From: Nitrospira sp.
GTDB taxonomy: Bacteria > Nitrospirota > Nitrospiria > Nitrospirales > Nitrospiraceae
NCBI GenBank assembly: GCA_024331125.1
Contig: JANDJI010000004.1
Coordinates: 62,001 to 126,000, forward strand
Direction of reading: 5' to 3'
Length of the DNA stretch: 64,000 bases
Numbering within the stretch: the first letter of the stretch is position 1; each line of letters opens with the position of its first letter. Shown piece by piece: positions 8,390 through 16,441 of this stretch. The translations under genes and the position numbers were made by a program. The notes under the pieces were generated by a model, which worked only from the letters and a program-made list of their open reading frames with translations, was not told the origin of the DNA and did no database searches.

Positions 8390-9973
8390 CTATCCGTTTG
8401 CCGACGAACTTTTGAGCCACTGTTTGACGACTACAGCCGTCGCTTCAGGGTTTTTCCTGGCCATGTCGATGATCTGGGTGCGGTCGGGGATCTCCACCGG
8501 CTTGGGTCCTCCTCCGCCGGCAGGAGCCGGCAGCGTCGGCCCCGGAGCCTTGGCCTCCTCCGATTGACCGGCGCCTCCGCCGAGCATGCCCAGCAGGGGA
8601 CGGACGACGAAGAAGAGGATCATGAAAAAGAGCAGCGCTCCGACGCCATAGCGCATGTAGGGCAGCCACCATTGCCAGGCATCCGCCGTCGCGTCGGCGC
8701 CTCCCGTTTGCAGTTCCTCCGTCCCCAAATCGAACTGCACGTTGGTGACCTGCACCTGATCCTGGCGCTCTTCGGAAAAACCCATCGCTTTCTTCACGAT
8801 CTCTTCGATCCGTTTTATTTCTTCCTCGGAGCGCGGGATGTACTTTCGCACCGCTCCCGCTTGATCGGCTCCCGCCGCTTCTCCCTCTCCGGCCGGCGGC
8901 GCCCCATAGGTTCCGTCCACCAGCACGGCCACCGACAACTGCCTGATGATTCCGACGGGCTCCACGATTTTCGAGACCACCCGGCTGATTTCATAGTTGA
9001 CGGTCTCGTTCTTCGTCTGGCTGCTGCTTGAGCTGGTTTGTGCCGGCTCCAGTTCGACTCCCGGCGGAACGTTCGACTGGACCCCCGGCACGCCGCCGAC
9101 CGTTCCGTTGGTGCCGCTCGTTTTCTCCTGACCCCGCTGCTCGCTTCTGACCACCTGCCCGTTCGGATCAAATCGCTCTTCCGTGGTCTCGATTTTGCGA
9201 AAATCGATGACGCTCGACACGCGCACCACGGCTTTGTTCTGCCCGACGATCCGTTCCAACATCGTTTGGATGCGGGTTTCGATGTCCTTTTCGACGGTGC
9301 GCTGGTATTCAAGCTGCGAACTCGTCAATCCGATGGTTTCGTCCGCCGCCGAACCGGACAAGAGACGTCCGTGCCCGTCGACGACGGTCACGTCCCTGGC
9401 CTGCAACCCCTCGACGCTGCTGGACACGAGATGAACGACGCCCTGCACCTGCGCCTTGCTCAACATGTAGCCGTTGCGGAGGGACAGCACGACGGATGCG
9501 CGCGCCCTGTCCTGCTCGTTGGCGAACAACCGCCGTTCCGGAATCGCCAGGTGAACGCGAGCCCGCTCGACTTCCGGCATTTGGGCGATCGTCCTGGCCA
9601 GTTCGCCCTGCAGCGCCCTCCGGTAATTGAGCTTTTGCACGAACTCCGACATGCCGATCGACGTGCGATCGAAGATCTCATAGCCGACCCCTCCGCCGTG
9701 CGGCAGCCCCTGCGTCGCCAATTGGAGCCGGAGCTCGTGGACCTGCGCGCTGGGGACCAGCACGGTCGTCCCCCCGCCCGACGTTTCATACGGCACTTTG
9801 GCTTCTTTGAGCTTGTCGATAATCGCAGCCGCATCCTCGCCGGTGAGGTTGGTGAACAAGACCTGCATGTCGGGCTGCTGGGTCCACAGCGCCACGGCGA
9901 TGAGCACCGCCACGGAACCGGCCAGGGCCACGAGCACGACCATGCGCTGATTGATGGAAAACTGCGAAAACAT
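8390..9973 (-). CDS. fliF: Flagellar M-ring protein FliF
   Basis: Forms the MS ring in the cytoplasmic membrane. The 527-aa product has an N-terminal membrane helix (MVVLVALAGSVAVLIAVALW region), the periplasmic secretin-like modules with LFTNLTGEDAAAIIDKLKE and ALQGELARTIAQMPEVERAR (the conserved ELARTI motif), and a second membrane helix near residue 430 (GVGALLFFMILFFVVRPLLG). The cytoplasmic tail ends IDMARKNPEATAVVVKQWL, the FliG-binding segment. It lies between fliE and fliG as expected. Confidence 0.97.
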   Translation of the reverse strand: MFSQFSINQRMVVLVALAGSVAVLIAVALWTQQPDMQVLFTNLTGEDAAAIIDKLKEAKVPYETSGGGTTVLVPSAQVHELRLQLATQGLPHGGGVGYEIFDRTSIGMSEFVQKLNYRRALQGELARTIAQMPEVERARVHLAIPERRLFANEQDRARASVVLSLRNGYMLSKAQVQGVVHLVSSSVEGLQARDVTVVDGHGRLLSGSAADETIGLTSSQLEYQRTVEKDIETRIQTMLERIVGQNKAVVRVSSVIDFRKIETTEERFDPNGQVVRSEQRGQEKTSGTNGTVGGVPGVQSNVPPGVELEPAQTSSSSSQTKNETVNYEISRVVSKIVEPVGIIRQLSVAVLVDGTYGAPPAGEGEAAGADQAGAVRKYIPRSEEEIKRIEEIVKKAMGFSEERQDQVQVTNVQFDLGTEELQTGGADATADAWQWWLPYMRYGVGALLFFMILFFVVRPLLGMLGGGAGQSEEAKAPGPTLPAPAGGGGPKPVEIPDRTQIIDMARKNPEATAVVVKQWLKSSSANG

Positions 9974-10005
9974 CGGAGTCGCCCGCTCTCCTTACGTTCG
10001 CGCGA

Positions 10006-10311
10006 TCACACTTGCATCCGCTGGATTTCTTCGTAGGCCGCGATCAGTTTGTTTCTGATCTGCATCATGAGCTGAAACGACACGTCGGCCTGCTGCAGCG
10101 CGACCATCGCGCGATGGATGTCCTGCGACTCCCCCGTCATGAGCGCGTCGACGGCCCGGCCCGCTTGAAGCTGCGCGTCATTGACCTGCCCGATGGCCTG
10201 TTTGAGCGAATCCATGAACCCCGGCGACTCGGCCGCCCCCGTCGTCTGACCGACCGACGGCGCGCCGACGGATGAAACGATCGATTGCCCGATGCCCGAG
10301 ACTTCCTTCAT
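10006..10311 (-). CDS. fliE: Flagellar hook-basal body protein FliE
   Basis: Adaptor joining the MS ring to the proximal rod. I start the gene at the ATG at 10311 (MKEVSGIGQ), giving 101 aa, the family length. A longer frame extends upstream through flgC in another register and is not credible. The C-terminal half, FMDSLKQAIGQVNDAQLQAG to the end, holds the FliE signature with DIHRAMVALQQADVSFQLMM and the helical ending KLIAAYEEIQRMQV. A GAGGTAGCG ribosome site lies inside the last codons of flgC, only 2 nt away. Confidence 0.95.
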   Translation of the reverse strand: MKEVSGIGQSIVSSVGAPSVGQTTGAAESPGFMDSLKQAIGQVNDAQLQAGRAVDALMTGESQDIHRAMVALQQADVSFQLMMQIRNKLIAAYEEIQRMQV

Positions 10312-10313
10312 CG

Positions 10314-10763
10314 CTACCTCCCGATCTCCAAGGCTTTGTTCCACATGGCTCTCGTCGCGTTGATCGCCTGCACGTTCGCCTCGTAGGCCCGCGACGCGCC
10401 GATCATGTTGACCATTTCCTCCAACACGTTCACGTTGGGAAGGCGAACGAACCCCTTGTCGTCGGCGTCCGGGTGATGGGGATCGTACACCTGATGGCCC
10501 GGTTTGCGGTCTTCCACCACTCTGGCGACCGCCACGCCGTCCAACGCATGGGCTCCCGAGCCGGCCGCGATCCGTCTGAACGTTCGATCGAACGAGCCGC
10601 TCATCGGAACCGATCGGAACACGACGTCCCTCCGCTTGTACGGCCCTCCGCCCGGCGTTTGCGTGGACTGAGCGTTGGCCAGATTGCTGGCAATGACGTT
10701 GAGACGACGACGCTGCGCGTCCATACCGGAAACGGAGACGGCCAGACTGTCCATCAATTCCAT
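10314..10763 (-). CDS. flgC: Flagellar proximal rod protein FlgC
   Basis: Rod subunit. The 149-aa product begins with the D0 helix and the rod motif RRRLNVIASNLANAQST, followed by PGGGPYKRRDVVFRSV, and ends with the C-terminal motif VNVLEEMVNMIGASRAYEAN. Length and both terminal motifs fit FlgC. It lies between flgB and fliE, with a 64-nt gap from flgB. Some of the neighbouring frames are open on both strands because of the high GC content, but only this one has family motifs. Confidence 0.96.
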   Translation of the reverse strand: MELMDSLAVSVSGMDAQRRRLNVIASNLANAQSTQTPGGGPYKRRDVVFRSVPMSGSFDRTFRRIAAGSGAHALDGVAVARVVEDRKPGHQVYDPHHPDADDKGFVRLPNVNVLEEMVNMIGASRAYEANVQAINATRAMWNKALEIGR

Positions 10764-10827
10764 CGCGCACCTCCATCCATGCGGTTAAGATTCACGCCGG
10801 TGTATCGCTCGCCGTCGGGCGGACGTT

Positions 10828-11238
10828 TCAGCGCCCCTCTCGAACGGCGTTGAGCAACGCCTCGAATTTCCTGGCCAGGATCGTCGCGGCGGCGTTGTAC
10901 TGCATGACGTTGTCCGAGAGTTTCGCCATCTCCAGCTCCAAATTGACGGAGTTGTCGTCAAGCGGAAGATCCCCCGCCGGCACTTCGCTGAGCTTCCCGG
11001 TCACGGCTCCGAACCCCCGCCCTCCCGAAAGACCGAAGTGGCGGGCATGGGTGGCCGCCAAGACCACCGGCAAACGACCCCGGTGCGCCGACCGCAGTTG
11101 ATCGAGAAAGCTCAACTCCGCGGCTCGGTATCCCGGTGTTTCCTCATTGGCCAAGTTGGAGGCGATCACCCGTTGCCGCTCGCTGCGAAGGTCCAACGTC
11201 CGTTCCAACAACTGCATGGTTCGATCAAAGATGGTCAT
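10828..11238 (-). CDS. flgB: Flagellar proximal rod protein FlgB
   Basis: First gene of the basal-body operon. I choose the ATG at 11238 (MTIFDRTMQLLERTL), preceded by GGAGGGGT, giving 136 aa as in the family; an in-frame extension to 11514 has no family similarity and would cover the promoter. Motifs: RQRVIASNLANEETPGYRA (rod/hook signature) and, at the C-terminus, VNLELEMAKLSDNVMQYNAA. A sigma-54-type promoter lies about 60 nt upstream, which makes this the promoter-proximal gene for the run down to motE. Confidence 0.95.
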   Translation of the reverse strand: MTIFDRTMQLLERTLDLRSERQRVIASNLANEETPGYRAAELSFLDQLRSAHRGRLPVVLAATHARHFGLSGGRGFGAVTGKLSEVPAGDLPLDDNSVNLELEMAKLSDNVMQYNAAATILARKFEALLNAVREGR

Positions 11239-11300
11239 GTACCCCTCCGTTGTAGCGTCGCCTCGGCAGCCTCCCGAACGTTCCGGACCGCTCGGACCGA

Positions 11301-11316
11301 TGCAACCTCGATGCCG
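11301..11316 (-). promoter_or_regulatory. Sigma-54 (-24/-12) promoter of the flgB operon
   Basis: On the minus strand the site reads CGGCATCGAGGTTGCA, matching TGGCAC-N5-TTGCA with GG and GC exactly 10 nt apart and a perfect TTGCA -12 element. The -24 box has two differences (C for the first T, T for the last C). It is in the 178-bp gap between the flagellar sigma-54 regulator and flgB and would start transcription about 50 nt before the flgB ATG. Confidence 0.65.
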
Positions 11317-11416
11317 TCCGGTCCGGCCACGCCTCACGTTCAGATCGATCGCGGCCGACGTTCCGGGCACTCCCCGGCCGATGCAATTTTTCCCATCGGC
11401 AATCTTTGCCCACCGT

Positions 11417-12832
11417 TCAGGACGACGAAATCTGCGCGGACCTTCCCCCGTCTCGATATTCGCGCAGCTTGTTTCGCAGGGTCCGAATGCTGATTCCCAG
11501 TTCCTTCGCGGCACGCGTCCGATTGTCGTTCACACGGGCGAGCGTCTTGAAAATCAAGTCCCGTTCCATTTCCCACAATGATCCGTTGGCCGGCGACCGG
11601 TCGGTCTGGATCGGAGCGGGCGCCGATTCGGGCACGCCTCGAGCTTCGACCATGCAATGTTCCGGCAAGATAGGCCCGTCACCGGCCAGCAAGGCGGCCC
11701 GCTCGATGACGTTTTCCAATTCACGCACGTTGCCCTTCCAAGGCAGGCGCTGCAAATACGCCAAGGTGCCGTCGGGCAGCGTCGGCTGGGCGGTTCCATT
11801 TCTCGCCGCCGCCCGCGCCGCAAAATGTCTCGCCAGCATCGGAATGTCGCCGGGGCGTTCCCTGAGCGGAGGGATGGTAACGGGGAACACGTTCAACCTG
11901 TAGTACAGATCCTCCCGAAATCGATTCTGTTCCACCTCATGATGGAGCGATCGGTTCGTCGTGGCGATCACGCGGATGTTGACCGGCACCGGCTCGCGTC
12001 CGCCGACTCGGTCGACCTCGCGCTCTTGAAGCACCCGCAGGAGTTTGGCTTGCAACCCCAAGGTCATTTCCCCGATTTCATCCAGCAGCAACGTGCCGGT
12101 ATGGGCCATTTCAAACTTGCCGATTTTTCTGATCACCGCTCCGGTGAACGCGCCCCGCTCGTGCCCGAACAGTTCGCTCTCCAGCAAGCCGTCGGGCAAG
12201 GCCGCGCAATTCACCGCGATGAAAGGCCGATGGGCGCGGGGGCTCCTGCCGTGAATGAAGCGGGCCAACAGTTCTTTGCCGGTTCCGCTTTCTCCGTTGA
12301 TCAATACCGTAGCCTGGCTGGAGGCGATGTGTTCGACCGTGCTCAACAGCCGGATCATGCCGGGATCCTGCGTCAGAATCGCCCGACTGTCCGGCGCCCC
12401 TGCCGACGCCGCCGCCCCGATCTCTCTTCCTTCTTTGAGGTTCATGATCATCCGCGCCAGAAGATCCATCGAAAAGGGCTTCATCAGATAGTCGCTCGCG
12501 CCCAGTTTCATGGCCTCGACGGCGGTTTCCACGCTGCCATAGGCCGTCATCAACACGATCGACGTCTGCGGGGCGCGCCGTTTCATCTCTTTGACCAACT
12601 CCAGGCCGGTCATGCGGGGCATCTTGAGGTCGGTCAAGACCAGCCAGGGGCGAAATCGCGCGACCCGCTCGACGGCGTCGGCGCCGTCGAGCGCTCCTTG
12701 CACGGCAAACCCCAGTCGCCGCACGGACTCCACGAGCGCGGCGCGCATGGACGGATCGTCGTCCACGACCAGCACGCCTTCGCCGGCGTTCGACGGATCC
12801 GTCCCCTGTTCGTCCGTTTGGCACTCAATCAT
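11417..12832 (-). CDS. Flagellar sigma-54-dependent response regulator (FlgR/FlrC type)
   Basis: NtrC-family activator of 471 aa when started at the ATG at 12832, which overlaps the kinase stop (ATGATTGA). Receiver domain (about 15-130): VVDDDPSM, phospho-Asp in VLTDLKMPRMTG, Lys in YLMKPF. AAA+ domain: Walker A GESGTGKELLAR, the sigma-54 contact loop GAFTGA, Walker B TLLLDEIGEM, arginine-finger region FREDLYYRLNVFP. The C-terminal Fis-type helix-turn-helix is ELGISIRTLRNKLREYR. Its place between a cognate kinase and flgB, and the -24/-12 sites at flgB and fliK, suggest it drives the class of rod and hook genes. The DNA site bound was not identified. Confidence 0.9.
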   Translation of the reverse strand: MIECQTDEQGTDPSNAGEGVLVVDDDPSMRAALVESVRRLGFAVQGALDGADAVERVARFRPWLVLTDLKMPRMTGLELVKEMKRRAPQTSIVLMTAYGSVETAVEAMKLGASDYLMKPFSMDLLARMIMNLKEGREIGAAASAGAPDSRAILTQDPGMIRLLSTVEHIASSQATVLINGESGTGKELLARFIHGRSPRAHRPFIAVNCAALPDGLLESELFGHERGAFTGAVIRKIGKFEMAHTGTLLLDEIGEMTLGLQAKLLRVLQEREVDRVGGREPVPVNIRVIATTNRSLHHEVEQNRFREDLYYRLNVFPVTIPPLRERPGDIPMLARHFAARAAARNGTAQPTLPDGTLAYLQRLPWKGNVRELENVIERAALLAGDGPILPEHCMVEARGVPESAPAPIQTDRSPANGSLWEMERDLIFKTLARVNDNRTRAAKELGISIRTLRNKLREYRDGGRSAQISSS

Positions 12833-14132
12833 GTGACGAGTCCTCCACCAAGATCGGCTCACCGGTTTCTTCTTCGACCATCCCGTCTTCGCCTCTTTTC
12901 CCTTCGTCTTTATCTTTATCGGGCGACCGACCGGCGGCGAACGATGACGAAGGATGAGGCAGCACGACGGAAAACGACGACCCGCATCCGACGGTACTGT
13001 CCACATCGATACGTCCCTGGTGCGCTTCGACGATCGAATGGACGATCGCCAAGCCGAGTCCCGTGCCCTCGGTCTTCGTGGTGAAGAAGGGATCGAATAG
13101 ACGGGAGCGATACGCCGGATCGATGCCGATCCCGGAATCGCTCACCGTCAGGCGCACCGCCTGAACGCCGAGACCGCGCGACTCATCTGCCTTGAGGGCG
13201 ATCGTCAAGATTCCGCCGTTCGGCATGGCTTGCGCCGCGTTGACGATGAGATTCAGCAACACCTGTTTCATCCTCTCCTCATGGCACCAGATCGCCGGAA
13301 TCGCCGGGTCCAAATCCAGCCGCACGTCCGCCCGAACTTGAGCGATCGCATGCGCCGCCAGGCTCAAGGCATCGAGAATCAGCGGCTCCGCCGCGTGCCA
13401 GGCCCTCACGGGACGAGCCGGCTTCATATAGGCCAGCAGATTGGCCAACAGACGATCCATCGCATGCACCGCCTGCGAAATCTGCTCCGCGTACTGACGC
13501 GCCGCCGGCCGATCGCCCAGATCATTGCGCAGCAGGGAGGCGAACAGTTCGACGCTCCCCAGGGGATTCCTGATCTCGTGGGCGATTCTTCCGATCATTT
13601 CCCCCATGGCCGCCAACCGGTCCGTGCGCTGTACCTGCTCTTCGAGTTGGTAAAGGCGCGAGACGTCCTGAATCAGAATAAGGCTTCCCTCTCGATCCCC
13701 CGATCGTATCTTGAGGGGAGATTCGGCAACGGTCACCATGGCCTGTCCGATCCGCTGGGGACGATCGCCCAGGCCGAGCCCCTTGGACTCCAAGACGGCC
13801 GCCGCCGGCCGTCCGCGCAACTCGACGTCCGTGGCGCCGAGCAAGCGAGCGGCCGGTCGATTGCTGCGGGTGATGACGCCGGTTTCGTCCACCACGAGCA
13901 CTCCCGTCGACAACGACTCCAGAATGCCGTCGAGATGGATCCGCATGGCTTCGTTCTCTTGAAGCTGCCGGCGAAGGGCTTCGTTGCTGCGCGCCAGCTC
14001 CACATCCATCCGCTCCACGCGGGCGGCGAGCGCGTCGTACGATCCCTGCAACGCCCGCGCGGCTTGATCGAAGCTCTCGAACGCCGCCCGCAGGCAGATC
14101 CGCTCGTCGGAATGGTGCATCGCGTTCGTCAT
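12825..14132 (-). CDS. Sensor histidine kinase partnered with the flagellar regulator (FlgS/FlrB type)
   Basis: 435-aa cytosolic kinase, started at the ATG at 14132 which shares one base with the previous stop (TGATG) and has AAGGAGGAG before it. A helical N-terminus (about 20-75) leads into a PAS domain (LDGILESLSTGVLVVDETG). HisKA follows with the phospho-acceptor His in IAHEIRNPLGSVELF, then HATPase_c with N box NLIVNAAQAMPNG, G1 SDSGIGID and G2 TEGTGLGLAIV. There is no transmembrane segment, as in FlgS and FlrB, which sense flagellar assembly inside the cell. It overlaps its regulator by 8 nt, so the two form one signalling unit. Confidence 0.88.
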   Translation of the reverse strand: MTNAMHHSDERICLRAAFESFDQAARALQGSYDALAARVERMDVELARSNEALRRQLQENEAMRIHLDGILESLSTGVLVVDETGVITRSNRPAARLLGATDVELRGRPAAAVLESKGLGLGDRPQRIGQAMVTVAESPLKIRSGDREGSLILIQDVSRLYQLEEQVQRTDRLAAMGEMIGRIAHEIRNPLGSVELFASLLRNDLGDRPAARQYAEQISQAVHAMDRLLANLLAYMKPARPVRAWHAAEPLILDALSLAAHAIAQVRADVRLDLDPAIPAIWCHEERMKQVLLNLIVNAAQAMPNGGILTIALKADESRGLGVQAVRLTVSDSGIGIDPAYRSRLFDPFFTTKTEGTGLGLAIVHSIVEAHQGRIDVDSTVGCGSSFSVVLPHPSSSFAAGRSPDKDKDEGKRGEDGMVEEETGEPILVEDSSHD

Positions 14133-16303
14133 CACGACTCCTCCTTCATCTCCAGGCGGCGCGCCGCCCGCACGGTATCCTTGAACGAGGCGGTGAAGCG
14201 GTTGATGAGCGGATCGTCCGTCTCCCCCACCTCGGCCAACGCCACGGTGGCGCGGTCGTATTGCCGCAACTCGTTCCAATGTCTGGCGGTCTGCAGATGA
14301 ATCCATTCCCGTTCTCGACGACCGGGCTGCCGTTCGAGCGCCGCCTGATAGGCGGCGATGGCCCGTTCGTGTCGATTCAGCCTGGAGAGCGTCTCCGCGT
14401 AGGCCAGCAAGACGTCGAACGACGGCTTGCCCCCGCCTTTCAACGCCGTTTCATAGACCGCCGCCGACTCTTCCAATTGCTTCAACTCTCCCAAGACTTC
14501 GGCGAGTTGAAGAATCATGTACGGGCGATCGCCGCCCTTGGGGTGATGTCGCAGCCACTGGCGGCACAGATGCACCGCGCTCTGAAGATCGCCTTGGCGT
14601 CTCATCGCGGTCACCAGCAGATGAAGCACCTCCGACTCGTAGCGGCCGGCTTGGAATTGGAACCGATACCGTTCGAACACTTTTCTGGCCGCCGGAGGAT
14701 CTTCCTGATCGAGATAGCTCTTGCCAAGACCGACCAACGCCGTTTCGAGTACGGCCTGGTCTTTGACTTTTGTAAGCTGCTGATAGAGTCGGCCGGCCTC
14801 CGTCGCGAAGCCGAGCCGCCTGTGCGCCTCGGCGATCTCGATCATGAGCGGCGGAGCGACCGTTTGCCCCGTTCCCGCCCCGTAGCGATGAAACAGACTG
14901 ACCACCGTCAAATCATCCCCGGATTTGACCGCCCGCTCGATCCAGGGGATAAGAAACGTCGAAATCCGCTCCAACGCTTGGGCCGCCCACGGCACGCCGA
15001 CATGATCGGCTCGGAGCACGGCGTTCTTGTAGAGCTGCAGCGCGCGGTTGACGTCGTTCGTCTTCTCATAGTATTTGCCCAGGTGAACCAACGCTTCCAC
15101 GCCGACGGGGCCGCTGTCTTCTTGGTCGGCGATCTCTCGCAGCATGGCCACATAGGCCGACTCGGTCGGTTCGGGATCTCGAACCTCCCGCATCATGGCG
15201 TCGACGGCCAGCCGTAACCGATCGTCATCGTTGCGATCCCTCCGCTCCACATAGAGCGCCGCCCGTCTCATGGTCGCCACGGTGCTATGCACGCTGTGCG
15301 GATAAATCGAGGACACGTGCGAGTAAAAAAACGTCGCCAGCGGCAGATTAGACTTGCCGGCCAATCCGTCCGCCACATACAGCAGCGCCGTCGGAGCGAA
15401 CTCATGGCGAGGATAGAGGTTGTACAGCAACAGAAACAGATCGCGCGCGGACGCGTCGCGATGAGCCAACGCTTGGGTGACGGCGTACCGCTGAATCGCC
15501 AGCGGATCGCGCCGAAACACGGCGGGCCAGCGGCGGTAGCACAGATCATAGAACACCTGAGCCTCCGCCGGTCGCTGCTGTCTGTAAACGGCGTGCGCGA
15601 GCCCTATCGTGGCGTATTGAGACAACGACTCATGATCCGTGCGCTTCCGGAGCGTCGAAAACGCGTGTTCCGCGTCATTCCATTTGCGCATGGCCATGAA
15701 CGTATAGCCCAGGCCCAGGAGAGCCCGATGGCCGTCGAACGGAATGTCGAAGGGCCGCGCCATCGCTTGCTCGTAATACGACTGCGCTTCCTGCAACCAT
15801 CCTTGCTCGAGGTACAGATCCGCGATGCGCCAGACGGCCCGTCCGGCATTGGAAGAGCGGGGATGATCGCGCAGCACCTGCTTGTAGAGTCGGATAGCTT
15901 CCACACGATCCCGGCTTGAAGGATCCTCGCGCAGCGCCACCTCCGCCAAAAAGGCCAGGGCGGCGGGAACGAGGGAACTGTCAGGATATTCGCGTGTGAT
16001 TTTTTCGAAGAATCGTCTGGCTTCGGGCCATGCGCCCTTCTGGTACGCCACGCGGCCTTCTTCCCAAGTCAGGTCCAGAATCCCTTGTGCGCGAAAGTCT
16101 TCCTCCGGGCGAGGACCGTCATCGGGCAAGGGCGGTCCCGGGGGTTCGGCCGATTCCGGTGCCGAAGTCGCTCTCAGATACTCCACCGCTGAAAAATCCG
16201 GCCGACTTGCGAAAGCAGGCTCCGCCGCGCTCGCCAGGGCTTCAACCATCGCCAACATTGTCACAGCCAGGAGATAACGAAAGGCGGACGGCAGACGAGT
16301 CAT
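14132..16303 (-). CDS. Exported TPR-repeat protein next to flagellar regulators
   Basis: 723-aa protein with an N-terminal signal peptide (hydrophobic YLLAVTMLAMVEALASA, likely cleavage after ASA) and then an almost continuous array of tetratricopeptide-like repeats. Examples are WEEGRVAYQKGAWPEARRFF, IADLYLEQGWLQEAQSYYEQ, LVHLGKYYEKTNDVNRALQL and LLAYAETLSRLNRHERAIAA. It is therefore probably a periplasmic solenoid scaffold. No catalytic domain is seen. It is translationally coupled to the kinase gene downstream (shared TGATG), so an envelope role connected with flagellar assembly or its sensing is plausible, but this is inference from position only. Confidence 0.75.
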   Translation of the reverse strand: MTRLPSAFRYLLAVTMLAMVEALASAAEPAFASRPDFSAVEYLRATSAPESAEPPGPPLPDDGPRPEEDFRAQGILDLTWEEGRVAYQKGAWPEARRFFEKITREYPDSSLVPAALAFLAEVALREDPSSRDRVEAIRLYKQVLRDHPRSSNAGRAVWRIADLYLEQGWLQEAQSYYEQAMARPFDIPFDGHRALLGLGYTFMAMRKWNDAEHAFSTLRKRTDHESLSQYATIGLAHAVYRQQRPAEAQVFYDLCYRRWPAVFRRDPLAIQRYAVTQALAHRDASARDLFLLLYNLYPRHEFAPTALLYVADGLAGKSNLPLATFFYSHVSSIYPHSVHSTVATMRRAALYVERRDRNDDDRLRLAVDAMMREVRDPEPTESAYVAMLREIADQEDSGPVGVEALVHLGKYYEKTNDVNRALQLYKNAVLRADHVGVPWAAQALERISTFLIPWIERAVKSGDDLTVVSLFHRYGAGTGQTVAPPLMIEIAEAHRRLGFATEAGRLYQQLTKVKDQAVLETALVGLGKSYLDQEDPPAARKVFERYRFQFQAGRYESEVLHLLVTAMRRQGDLQSAVHLCRQWLRHHPKGGDRPYMILQLAEVLGELKQLEESAAVYETALKGGGKPSFDVLLAYAETLSRLNRHERAIAAYQAALERQPGRREREWIHLQTARHWNELRQYDRATVALAEVGETDDPLINRFTASFKDTVRAARRLEMKEES

Positions 16304-16329
16304 GAACCGAGGGAGTGAGCAAGGACCAT

Positions 16330-16370
16330 GCCCTGCCTTGCGTGAGAGAACGTGCGCGGATCGGCAGGGC
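16330..16370 (-). repeat. Inverted repeat between sigma-54 regulator and TPR gene
   Basis: GCCCTGCC (16330-16337) and GGCAGGGC (16363-16370) are perfect 8-nt arms separated by 25 nt. It lies in the 138-bp gap between two minus-strand genes. No T-tract follows on either strand, so it may be a weak terminator, a binding site or chance in GC-rich DNA. Confidence 0.3.
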
Positions 16371-16441
16371 GAGGGAAATAAACCGTCAGAAGTGGCGACA
16401 ACGAGTTCGAATCGACGTCAAGAGGTTGACGGGCCGGCTTG

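Noticed and set aside
11657..13084. 475-codon plus-strand frame opposite the sigma-54 regulator
   Set aside because: Shadow; the minus-strand gene has complete AAA+ motifs.
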